Of a DNA stretch of 64,000 bases, positions 57,232 to 64,000 are shown piece after piece. Under the pieces are notes generated by a model. It ran no database searches. It had not been told where the DNA came from and saw nothing but the letters and a program-made list of their open reading frames with translations. Every line of letters begins with the position of its first letter. Position 1 is the first letter of the stretch. A program made the translations under genes and the position numbers. This DNA comes from Actinocatenispora thailandica (GTDB lineage: Bacteria; Actinomycetota; Actinomycetes; Mycobacteriales; Micromonosporaceae): the NCBI RefSeq assembly GCF_016865425.1, contig NZ_AP023355.1, positions 2,602,198 to 2,666,197 on the forward strand, in the 5' to 3' direction.

Positions 57232-57938
57232 AGCAGCAGCACCCCGGGTGGTACCGATCCGAACGTGTCGCCGGTGCGCACCTGGAACGCGGCCGCACCG
57301 GCCGCGACGGCCACCGCCACCTTCTGGCCCAGCTCGGCCAGCACCTCCGGGCCGGCGGCGAGCTGCACGTTGCCGAACCGGTCGACGGTCAGCACCTCGA
57401 CCTCGACGTACCCGTGGCCGGCGCGCAGCAGCGGGTCGGTGAGCGTGATCAGCTCTGCCGGGTCGATCGGGGTACCGGCCTGCTCGAACGGGCGGCCGGC
57501 GGCAAGGTGCGCGGCGACCGGCGCGAAGATGTCCCGGCCGTGGAAGGTGGAGCGCACCGCGGTCAGGTGCCAGTCGGATCGGTCCAGCACGACCGCCCGT
57601 TCGGCGCCGCCGAGTTCGGCCGCTGCCCAGGGCAGCAGGCCGTTGTCCGGGCCGACCAGGATGCTGCCGCCGGCGCGGATCGCGACCGCGTGCCGGGCGG
57701 TCCCGACGCCGGGATCGACCACGCCGACGTGCACCGCGGGCGGCAGGAACGGCAGCGTCTGGGCCAGTACGACGGCGCCGCGGCGCACATCGCCCGGCGG
57801 TACGTGATGGGTGACGTCCAGTATCGAGACGGCCGGAGCGATCGTCGCCACCACGCCCTTGCAGGCCGCGACGAACCCGTCGACAGTGCCGTAGTCGGTG
57901 GTGAGACTCAGCCACCGGTATCCGCCCGTGTCGGTCAC
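57126..57938 (-). CDS. SAM hydroxide adenosyltransferase (DUF62 family)
   Basis: 270 residues. Family enzymes hydrolyse S-adenosylmethionine to adenosine and methionine and share the fold of fluorinase/chlorinase. The blocks YRWLSLTTDYGTVDGFVAAC, ILDVTHHVPPGDVRRGAVVL, VGVVDPGVGTARHAVAIR, GPDNGLLPWAA and TFHGRDIFAPVAAHLA are present, including the candidate Asp-Arg-His triad of hydroxide-type members. GTG 57938 has TAGGCT on the minus strand 7 nt upstream (plus 57946-57951), so it is probably leaderless. Downstream of, and close to, a GNAT gene on the same strand. Confidence 0.88.
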   Translation of the reverse strand: MTDTGGYRWLSLTTDYGTVDGFVAACKGVVATIAPAVSILDVTHHVPPGDVRRGAVVLAQTLPFLPPAVHVGVVDPGVGTARHAVAIRAGGSILVGPDNGLLPWAAAELGGAERAVVLDRSDWHLTAVRSTFHGRDIFAPVAAHLAAGRPFEQAGTPIDPAELITLTDPLLRAGHGYVEVEVLTVDRFGNVQLAAGPEVLAELGQKVAVAVAAGAAAFQVRTGDTFGSVPPGVLLLYLDSADHVTLAVNGGSAVERLALAPGDVLRLSPA

Positions 57939-57948
57939 GATGGCCAGC

Positions 57949-58464
57949 CTACCGACCCGGGGCGACCGCCGCGCTGACCTGGCCTTCCAGCCGGATCTCG
58001 TCGTGCAGCCCGATGCCGTGGTCACCGCGCAGCGGGATGCTCGGCTTGCGCCGGCGGGCCCGGTCGACCGCGCCGGGATCGACGCCGGTGATGCGCATCC
58101 CGCGCCGCTGGTAGAAGCGCAGCGCGTCCAGGTTGTCGTTGGTGGTCACCAGCCACACCCGGGACAGCCCGAGCTCACCGGCCCGCCGGTACGCGGCGGC
58201 CAGCAGTGCGGTGCCGATCCCGCCGCGGCGCGGCTCGGCCGCGAGGCTGACCACCTCCAGCGCGTCCGGGTGCGCGGTGTAGCTGAGCATCCCGACCACG
58301 GTGCCGTCGGCGCGCTCGGCGATCAGCGCCGGCAGCGCCGTCGTGTCGTAGCTGGTGTCGTGCACCACGACCAGGGAGTCGCCGGGTGTGCTCCAGGCCA
58401 GCCCGGCGGTCGCGATCCGGCCGGCGTCGGCCGGTGTGGCCGCACGTACCCGCCACTGGGCCAT
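57949..58464 (-). CDS. GNAT-family N-acetyltransferase
   Basis: 171 residues: WRVRAATPADAGRIATAGLA, GTVVGMLSYTAHPDALEVVSL, the acetyl-CoA motif EPRRGGIGTALLAAAYRRAG and VWLVTTNDNLDALRFYQRRG, with an extended C-terminus (RARRRKPSIPLRGDHGIGLH). The end IPLRGDHGIGLHDEIRLE is typical of an actinobacterial GNAT subgroup. Substrate unknown. ATG 58464 follows GGGAGGGTGG. Ends 10 bp before the SAM-hydrolase start, so the two may be co-expressed. Confidence 0.87.
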   Translation of the reverse strand: MAQWRVRAATPADAGRIATAGLAWSTPGDSLVVVHDTSYDTTALPALIAERADGTVVGMLSYTAHPDALEVVSLAAEPRRGGIGTALLAAAYRRAGELGLSRVWLVTTNDNLDALRFYQRRGMRITGVDPGAVDRARRRKPSIPLRGDHGIGLHDEIRLEGQVSAAVAPGR

Positions 58465-58508
58465 GACCCCACCCTCCCGCCTCGGCGATGCGCGCGCCCC
58501 GGACCGCT

Positions 58509-58524
58509 GGTCGAGGCCTCGACC
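58509..58524. promoter_or_regulatory. 16-bp palindrome between divergent GNAT and F420-type oxidoreductase genes
   Basis: GGTCGAGGCCTCGACC is a perfect palindrome in the 270-bp divergent gap 58465-58734. It lies 45 bp from the GNAT start. A TAGCGT -10-like hexamer is present near 58693 for the plus-strand gene. No further feature is seen in this gap. Confidence 0.4.
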
Positions 58525-58734
58525 GGTCGCCGGTGCGGCCCGGCGCCCGACCGTACCCCGGCCCGGACCGTTGCTCCCCGTGGTGGGCCGCCGTCGAGGT
58601 GGGACTGCCCGGCCGGCCGAGCGCGGTCCGTCGGGTCGCTGGTGTACGGGTCGCCGGGACACGGGCCGCTCCACCGGGGCGGGTGCGCACGGTAGCGTCG
58701 TGCTGGTCTGCGATGCCGTACGGACGGGTGGGTC

Positions 58735-59673
58735 ATGCAGCTTCGGGTGTTCACCGAGCCCCAGCAGGGTGCCAGCTACGACGATCTGTTGCGGGTGGCG
58801 CAGCGGGCCGAGGAGTGCGGCTACGACGCGTTCTTCAGATCGGACCACTTCCTGAAGATGGGTGACGTGTCCGGTGAGCCGGGCCCCACCGACGCCTGGA
58901 TCACGCTGGCCGGGCTGGCCCGGGAGACGAGCACGATCCGGCTCGGCACGCTGATGTCGGCCGCCACGTTCCGGCTGCCCGGGCCGCTCGCGATCGCGGT
59001 GGCGCAGGTGGACCAGATGTCCGGCGGGCGGATCGAGCTGGGCCTGGGCAGCGGCTGGTACGAGCAGGAGCACGCCGCGTACGGCATCGGGTTCGGGTCG
59101 CTGCGGGAGCGCTTCGACCGGTACGCCGAGCAGCTCGCGATCATCACCGGGCTGTGGGCCACCGGCGAGGGCGACACGTTCTCCTACGACGGGGAGTACT
59201 ACCAGCTCACCGAGGCGCCGCCGCTGGTGCGTCCGGCCCAGTCGCCGCACCCGCCGATCCTGATCGGCGGCTCCGGCGCCAAGCGCACCCCGCGGCTCGC
59301 GGCGCGCTATGCCGACGAGTTCAACGTGCCCTTCGCCGGGGTGGACGACACCGCCCGGTTGTTCGCCGGGGTACGGGCGGCATGCGAGCAGGCCGGCCGC
59401 GACCCGGAGTCCGTCCGGTACTCGGCAGCCCAGGTGCTGTGCTGCGGCCGGACCGAGGCGCAGCTGCGCGATCGGGCCGCCGCGATCGGCCGGGAGCTGT
59501 CCGAGCTGCGCGCGAACGGTCTCGCCGGCACGCCGGCCGAACTGGTGGACAAGATCGGCACGTTCGCGCGGGCCGGTGCCGGTCGGATGTATCTGCAGAC
59601 GCTCGACCTGTCCGACCTCGATCATCTGGATCTGGTCGCCAGCGAGGTCCTGCCGCAGGTCGCGTCGCTGTAA
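58735..59673 (+). CDS. F420-dependent LLM-class oxidoreductase
   Basis: 312-residue luciferase-like TIM barrel, of the TIGR03560-like F420 group. MQLRVFTEPQQGASYDDLLR, YDAFFRSDHFLKMG, IRLGTLMSAATFRLPGPLAI, VDQMSGGRIELGLGSGWYEQEH and ILIGGSGAKRTPRLAARYAD are the family blocks; the GGSG loop binds the cofactor phosphate. The substrate is unknown. Its presence implies the organism makes coenzyme F420, which fits the actinobacterial setting. ATG start; a GGGTGGG precedes it rather than a perfect SD. Confidence 0.9.
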   Translation: MQLRVFTEPQQGASYDDLLRVAQRAEECGYDAFFRSDHFLKMGDVSGEPGPTDAWITLAGLARETSTIRLGTLMSAATFRLPGPLAIAVAQVDQMSGGRIELGLGSGWYEQEHAAYGIGFGSLRERFDRYAEQLAIITGLWATGEGDTFSYDGEYYQLTEAPPLVRPAQSPHPPILIGGSGAKRTPRLAARYADEFNVPFAGVDDTARLFAGVRAACEQAGRDPESVRYSAAQVLCCGRTEAQLRDRAAAIGRELSELRANGLAGTPAELVDKIGTFARAGAGRMYLQTLDLSDLDHLDLVASEVLPQVASL

Positions 59674-59749
59674 CCGGCACCCGGCCGGTGACGGCGTCGA
59701 AACGGCGAGACTCGGCGCCGTTCGGGTCTGGCCAGCCAGGAGGCCGGCG

Positions 59750-59848
59750 AGACCCGGCCGGGTGAGACCCCGCGTCACCCGGCCGGTGGAACCCGGCGTC
59801 ATCCGACCGGTGTCGCCTGGCCCGGTGCCGCCTGGCCCGGTGTCACCA
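59750..59848. repeat. degenerate tandem repeats across the VOC gene stop
   Basis: A run of related units: GAGACCCGGCCGGGT, two longer CGTCA-containing units ending in ccGGT, then GTCGCCTGGCCCGGT and GCCGCCTGGCCCGGT, and finally GTCACC, which holds the VOC stop codon (TCA 59843-59845). Another case of a repeat array taking in a stop codon. Confidence 0.55.
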
Positions 59849-60211
59849 GCAGAGGCAGAACGGGTGCCCGGCCGGGTCGAGGAAGACCCGGAACGTGGTG
59901 CCGGGCTGCGTCTCGGCCAGCGTCGCGCCGAGGCCGAGCACCTTGTCCTGCGCGGCCTGCACCTCGCCCGGCTCGATGTCGAGGTCGAGGTGGAACTGCT
60001 GGGGCCGGTCCTGGCCGGGCCAGCGCGGCGGCTGGTAGTCGTCGACCCGCTGGAACGCGAGCCGCACCCCGGCGCCGTCGTCGGCCAGATCGACCCACTG
60101 CTCGTCGGTCTCGGTGACCGGCCAGCCGGTGAGCTCGGCGTAGAAGGCGGCGAGCGACCGCGGATCCGGGCAGTCCAGGACGATCGTGGTGAGCCGGGCG
60201 ATGCCGGTCAT
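59843..60211 (-). CDS. VOC-superfamily (glyoxalase-like) protein
   Basis: 122 residues: ARLTTIVLDCPDPRSLAAFYAELTGWPV opens the paired beta-alpha-beta-beta-beta fold; QFHLDLDIEPGEVQAAQDKV contributes a metal-ligand His, and FRVFLDPAGHPFCLCW is the usual end of the glyoxalase/bleomycin-resistance-like domain. As a single small domain it should dimerise. Substrate unknown; family members range from glyoxalases to antibiotic-binding proteins. ATG 60211 follows a good SD (GGAGGCACC). Confidence 0.87.
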   Translation of the reverse strand: MTGIARLTTIVLDCPDPRSLAAFYAELTGWPVTETDEQWVDLADDGAGVRLAFQRVDDYQPPRWPGQDRPQQFHLDLDIEPGEVQAAQDKVLGLGATLAETQPGTTFRVFLDPAGHPFCLCW

Positions 60212-60263
60212 GGCAGGTGCCTCCTTGGGGCGTCGGGCCGTGGTGCGTCACGAGGACTCGGCT

Positions 60264-60314
60264 GGTACCAGCGGTAACCAGTGAACGCCGGTACCAGCGG
60301 TAACCAGTGAACGC
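60264..60314. repeat. 25-bp direct repeat upstream of the VOC gene
   Basis: GGTACCAGCGGTAACCAGTG plus AACGC occurs twice, at 60264-60288 and 60290-60314. The units contain palindromic GGTACC and GGTAACC cores and lie where the VOC promoter must be, so they could be paired operator sites. Confidence 0.7.
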
Positions 60315-60316
60315 AG

Positions 60317-60352
60317 TATGCCGGTTGTGGCTGCCGCGCCGCAACCGGCATA
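60317..60352. terminator. hairpin after lhr
   Basis: TATGCCGGTTG (60317-60327) and CAACCGGCATA (60342-60352) form a perfect 11-bp stem with a 14-nt loop, 31 nt past the lhr stop on the minus strand. Likely terminator of lhr ahead of the VOC promoter. Confidence 0.6.
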
Positions 60353-60382
60353 ACCAATTCACCGGTTACGCGCGGGAGGCGT

Positions 60383-63300
60383 TCAGGCGCGCAGGCGCAG
60401 GCCGCGCGGGGTGAGCCGGAAACCGACCTCGGTCAGCGCGGCGGACAGCGGCGTGGCGGTGACCGGCTCACCGTCGGCGCGCTGCACCGCGAGCGCACCG
60501 AGTGCGCCGGAGCGCACCGCATCGGCCAGCGCCCGCGCCGCCACCAGCAGCGTCTCCGGTGCGTCCACGTAGGACAGGATGGTCCGGCCGCCGCGCTCCA
60601 CGTACAGCGCGAGGTCCCCGTCGACGAGCACCACCACGGCACCCGCCTTGCGTCCCGGCCGATGGCCGGTGGTGGACTCGGTGACCGGCCGGGTCGGCCA
60701 ACCCAGCGCAGCGCCGTACGGATTGGCGGGATCGGTCGCGGCCAGCACCAGCGGCGCCGTCGGCGGCCCCGGCCGGCGGGCCCAGCCGGCACCGTCCACA
60801 TCGGACGAGCGATCGGCGAGCGCGCGCAACCGGTCCACCGCACCGGGGACCGCGAACTGCGCCGCGCCCAGCGACTCGACGAAGTAACCGCGGCGGGCGG
60901 CGCCGCGCTCCTCCAGCGCGGCGAGCACCGGGTACACCGCGGCGAAACCGCCCGGCAGCTGCTCGGCGGCGACCGCGCCGCGGGTCAGCACCCCGTGCCG
61001 CTCCAGCAGCGCCTCGGCCCGCGCCGCGCCGCGGCGAGTGGGATCGGCGTCGATCTCGGGCAGCCGGTACCACCGGCCGGCGGTGCTCGGCGGCCCACCC
61101 CGGGACGGCAGCCCACCCCGCCGCAGCGCCATGCCGGAGCGGCCGCCCCGCCGGTACCGGGAGCGGACCGGCGCGGGACGGGACTTGTGCGCGCCGCCAC
61201 CGCTCAACAGCGCGCGCAGCGGCGCCGTCGTGTCGTTGGACAGGTAGCCGGCCCAGACCAGGTCCCACAGCGCCGCGGTCAGCTCCTCGTCGGCCGGCGG
61301 TGCGCCGAGCGCGGCGCCGACCCGGTCGGCCAGGTCACGGAAGAACAGCGCCTGCCCGCCGTCGAGCGCGTCCAGCAGCGCGGCGTGCAGTTCACCGACC
61401 GCGAGGTCCGGCACCGGCGGGGGCAGCAGCAGCTCGGCGGTGTCGGCGAACGCGAGCACCAGGTAGCCGTCCGACGACGGCAGCGACCCGGCGCCGGCCC
61501 ACACCACCTCGCCGGAGGAGCACAGCTGGTCGAGATAGGCCGGTGTGTAGTCGGCCACCCGGGCCGGCAGCACCAGCCGCTCCAGCGCGCTCGCCGGGAT
61601 CGCCACCCCGCCCAGCTGCTCGATCGCGGCGGCGACCGCCTCGACGCCGCGCCCACCGCTGCCGACCTGCTGCCACTGGGGCAGGAACGCGGCGAGCGCC
61701 CGCGGCGGGGACGGCTCGATCTCCCGGCGCAGCGCGGCGAGCGACCGGCGCCGCAGGATCCGCAGCACCTCCGCGTCGCACCACTCGACGCCGGAGCCGC
61801 CCGGAGTGAACTCGCCGGACACCACCCGGCCGGTCGCCGCCAGCCGGCGCAACGCCTGCTCCACCACCGCGACACCCAGCCCGAACCGGGCCGCGCAGCT
61901 CGCCGCGTGGAACGGCCCGTGGCTTCGCGCGTACCGGGAGACCAGGTCGCCGAGCGGATCGGCGACCGGCTCGGTGAACGCCTCCGGCACGCCGACCGGC
62001 AACGCGACCCCGAGCGCGTCCCGGACCCGGCCGGCGTCCTCGATCGCGACGACCCGGTCGACCCCGGCGATGCGCACCACGATCGCCCGGCGGGTGGCGA
62101 TCAGCTCATCGAAGTGCGCCGGCTCGATGCCGCGTTCCGCGCCCTCCGCGGTGGACAGATCGCCGATCAGGCGAAGGATCTCCGCCGCGTCCTCGACATC
62201 GCGGGCGCGCCGGTCCGGGGTGCGCCACTGCAGCCGGCGCTCGGTCTCCGCGACCACCTCCGGATCGAGCAGCTCGCGCAGCTCGGCCGCGCCCAGCAAC
62301 TCCGCCAGCAGCACCGGATCCAGCTCCAGGGCCGCCGCCCGCCGCTCCGCCAGCGGGGCGTCGCCCTCGTACAGGAAGGCGCCGACGTAGCCGAACAGCA
62401 GCGACCGGGCGAACGGCGAGGGCCGTTGCGTCTCGACCTCGACCAGCCGCACCGAGCGGGCCGCGATCGCCGTCGCCAGCTCGCCCAGCGCCGGCAGGTC
62501 GAACACGTCGCGCAGGCACTCCCGGGCCGCCTCCAGCGTGATCGGGAAGTCGTCGTACTCCCGGGCCACGTCGAGCAGTTGCGCGGCCCGCTGCCGCTGC
62601 TGCCACAGCGGCCGGCGGCGGCGCGGATCGCGGCGCGGCAGCAGCAGCGCCCGCGCCGCGCACTCCCGGAACCGGGACGCGAACAGCGCCGAGGTACCGA
62701 CCACGTCGCGGACGATCTGGGTCAGCTCGTCGGCGTCGAACGCCACGAGATCGGCGCCGGGCGGCTCGTCCGCGGTGTCCGGCAGCCGCACCACGATGCC
62801 GTCGTCGGCCGGCTGCGCCTGCGCCTCCAGCCCGTACCGCTCGCGCAGCCGGGCGGCGATCGCGAGCGCCCACGGCGCGTTCACCCGCTCGCCGAACACC
62901 GAGTGCACGACCAGCCGCCAGTCGCCCAGCTCGTCGCGGAACCGCTCCACCAGGATCGTCCGGTCGTCCGGCACGTGCCCGGCGGTCTCCTGTTGCTCGC
63001 CGACGTAGCGCACCAGGTTGCCGGCCGCCCAGTCGTCCATCCCGGCGGCGCGCAGCGCCTCGGTCGCGGCGGCCGGGTCGGCGCCGGCCACCTCGCGTTG
63101 CAGTGCGCCGATCGCGCGGCCCAGCTCGGCGGGGCGGCCGACCGTGTCGCCCTTCCAGAACGGCATCCGGGCCGGCGCACCCGGCGCCGGGGAGACCAGC
63201 ACCCGGTCCGGCGTGATGTCCTCGATCCGCCAGCTGGTCGAGCCGAGCAGGAAGACATCGCCGACCCGCGACTCGTACACCATCTCCTCGTCCAGCTCAC

Positions 63301-64000
63301 CGACCCGGGCCGCCTTCTCGGCGCCGGCCAGGTAGACGCCGAACAGGCCACGGTCGGGGATGGTGCCACCGGAGATCACCGCCAGCCGTTGCGCGCCGGG
63401 CCGGCCGGAGAGCCGTTCGGTACTGCGGTCCCACACCAGCCGGGGCCGCAGCTCGGCGAACGCGGTCGACGGGTACCGCCCGGACAGCATGTCCAGCACC
63501 GCGTGCAGGGCCGAGTCGGGCAGCTCGGCGAACGGGGCCGCGCGGCGGACCAGCCCGGCGAGGTCCGGCACCGACCAGTCGTCCAGCGCCACCATCGCCA
63601 CGATCTGCTGCGCCAGCACGTCCAGCGGGTTGCGCGGGTAGTGCAGCTCCTCGATCTCGCCGCCGCGCATCCGGGTCGCGACCACCGCGCACGGTGCGAG
63701 ATCGCCACGGTGCTTCGGGAAGACCACGCCGCGGCTCGGCGCGCCGACCTGGTGGCCGGCCCGGCCGACCCGCTGCAAGCCGGACGCGACGCTCGGCGGC
63801 GCCTCCACCTGCACCACCAGGTCGACCGCGCCCATGTCGATGCCCAGCTCCAGGCTGGAGGTGGCCACCACGGCCGGCAGCGACCCGGACTTGAGCTGCT
63901 CCTCGATCAGCTTGCGTTCCTCGCGGGAGACCGACCCGTGGTGGGCCCGCGCGATGACCGCGGCGGCGCCGGCCGCCACCCCGGACTCGCCGACCGCCTC
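60383..64000 (-). CDS. lhr: Lhr-family ATP-dependent helicase, N-terminal part outside window
   Basis: Large DNA-repair helicase of superfamily 2; the reading frame is open to the window's end, so about 1,205 C-terminal residues are seen, against roughly 1,500 in mycobacterial Lhr. The visible start is the second RecA domain: ARAHHGSVSREERKLIEEQL, ATSSLELGIDMGAVDLVVQV, LQRVGRAGHQ; then the winged-helix/Lhr core (VVSVFG-equivalent VHSVFGERVNAPWALAIAARL) and the long Lhr C-terminal domain with DUF-type helical blocks (FLPQWQQVGSGGRGVEAVAA, ERHGVLTRGAVAAEQLPGGF). The N-terminal ATP-binding domain should lie beyond 64000. Confidence 0.95.
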   Translation of the reverse strand, partial: EAVGESGVAAGAAAVIARAHHGSVSREERKLIEEQLKSGSLPAVVATSSLELGIDMGAVDLVVQVEAPPSVASGLQRVGRAGHQVGAPSRGVVFPKHRGDLAPCAVVATRMRGGEIEELHYPRNPLDVLAQQIVAMVALDDWSVPDLAGLVRRAAPFAELPDSALHAVLDMLSGRYPSTAFAELRPRLVWDRSTERLSGRPGAQRLAVISGGTIPDRGLFGVYLAGAEKAARVGELDEEMVYESRVGDVFLLGSTSWRIEDITPDRVLVSPAPGAPARMPFWKGDTVGRPAELGRAIGALQREVAGADPAAATEALRAAGMDDWAAGNLVRYVGEQQETAGHVPDDRTILVERFRDELGDWRLVVHSVFGERVNAPWALAIAARLRERYGLEAQAQPADDGIVVRLPDTADEPPGADLVAFDADELTQIVRDVVGTSALFASRFRECAARALLLPRRDPRRRRPLWQQRQRAAQLLDVAREYDDFPITLEAARECLRDVFDLPALGELATAIAARSVRLVEVETQRPSPFARSLLFGYVGAFLYEGDAPLAERRAAALELDPVLLAELLGAAELRELLDPEVVAETERRLQWRTPDRRARDVEDAAEILRLIGDLSTAEGAERGIEPAHFDELIATRRAIVVRIAGVDRVVAIEDAGRVRDALGVALPVGVPEAFTEPVADPLGDLVSRYARSHGPFHAASCAARFGLGVAVVEQALRRLAATGRVVSGEFTPGGSGVEWCDAEVLRILRRRSLAALRREIEPSPPRALAAFLPQWQQVGSGGRGVEAVAAAIEQLGGVAIPASALERLVLPARVADYTPAYLDQLCSSGEVVWAGAGSLPSSDGYLVLAFADTAELLLPPPVPDLAVGELHAALLDALDGGQALFFRDLADRVGAALGAPPADEELTAALWDLVWAGYLSNDTTAPLRALLSGGGAHKSRPAPVRSRYRRGGRSGMALRRGGLPSRGGPPSTAGRWYRLPEIDADPTRRGAARAEALLERHGVLTRGAVAAEQLPGGFAAVYPVLAALEERGAARRGYFVESLGAAQFAVPGAVDRLRALADRSSDVDGAGWARRPGPPTAPLVLAATDPANPYGAALGWPTRPVTESTTGHRPGRKAGAVVVLVDGDLALYVERGGRTILSYVDAPETLLVAARALADAVRSGALGALAVQRADGEPVTATPLSAALTEVGFRLTPRGLRLRA

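Overview
The window is a contiguous piece of a very GC-rich actinobacterial chromosome, most likely from a Micromonosporaceae-type organism. This rests on gene order (rimP-nusA-ylxR-infB, rbfA-nrnA, truB-ribF-rpsO-pnp-pepR-dapB, thyX-dapA-rnj, ftsK-rimO-pgsA-cinA-clgR-pspA-pspM), actinobacterial marker families (ThyX, ClgR, PspM, F420-type oxidoreductase, Lhr helicase) and strong G/C preference at third codon positions. Nothing in it looks like a prophage, plasmid, insertion sequence or biosynthetic cluster, and I found no tRNA, rRNA or CRISPR array. The species call is inference.

Layout. 1-9.3 kb: the 3' part of a RecQ helicase gene carrying an apparent one-base frameshift, a GGCT-fold gene, methionine aminopeptidase, a VIT1-type transporter, NrtR with quinolinate synthase (nadA) and a shared operator, a nucleotidyltransferase, a HAD phosphatase, and a lipoprotein/ferritin-like pair. 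9.5-14.7 kb: the rimP-nusA-ylxR-infB operon with two RNA hairpins. 14.8-18.8 kb: DUF202, TRM11-like methyltransferase, DUF503 (ylxP) and a divergent ArsR/MFS pair, which separate infB from rbfA. 18.8-24 kb: rbfA, nrnA, two small membrane proteins joined by a striking 80-bp tandem element, a hairpin-rich region, an MBL hydrolase and a MATE exporter. 24-27.8 kb: accessory genes (membrane-anchored protein, secreted GH25 lysozyme, MHS transporter, tiny membrane protein). 28-35.4 kb: truB, ribF, rpsO, pnp, pepR, dapB. 35.4-40.3 kb: GNAT, membrane proteins, an AlkX/YcaQ-like glycosylase, DUF2752, and a ribbon-helix-helix/DUF4097 cassette. 40.5-47.3 kb: thyX, dapA, rnj, DUF1275, TetR, asd. 47.3-57.2 kb: ftsK, rimO, pgsA, cinA, clgR, pspA, pspM and a rhomboid-like gene. 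57.1-64 kb: SAM-hydroxide adenosyltransferase, GNAT, an F420-type oxidoreductase, VOC and the 3' part of lhr.

How the genes work together. The core is RNA maturation and translation: RimP, NusA, IF2, RbfA, TruB, S15, PNPase, RNase J, RimO and NrnA. Around it lie lysine/diaminopimelate synthesis (dapA, dapB, asd), dTMP and cofactor synthesis (thyX, nadA, ribF), chromosome segregation (ftsK), phospholipid synthesis (pgsA) and the Clp/phage-shock stress module (clgR-pspA-pspM).

Three genome-wide habits show up here. At least fourteen genes have a TAnnnT hexamer 6-8 nt before the start codon, suggesting leaderless transcripts. Several gene 3' ends are engulfed by short GC-rich tandem repeats that include the stop codon. 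Four places look like single-base indels, which may be assembly errors or real decay.
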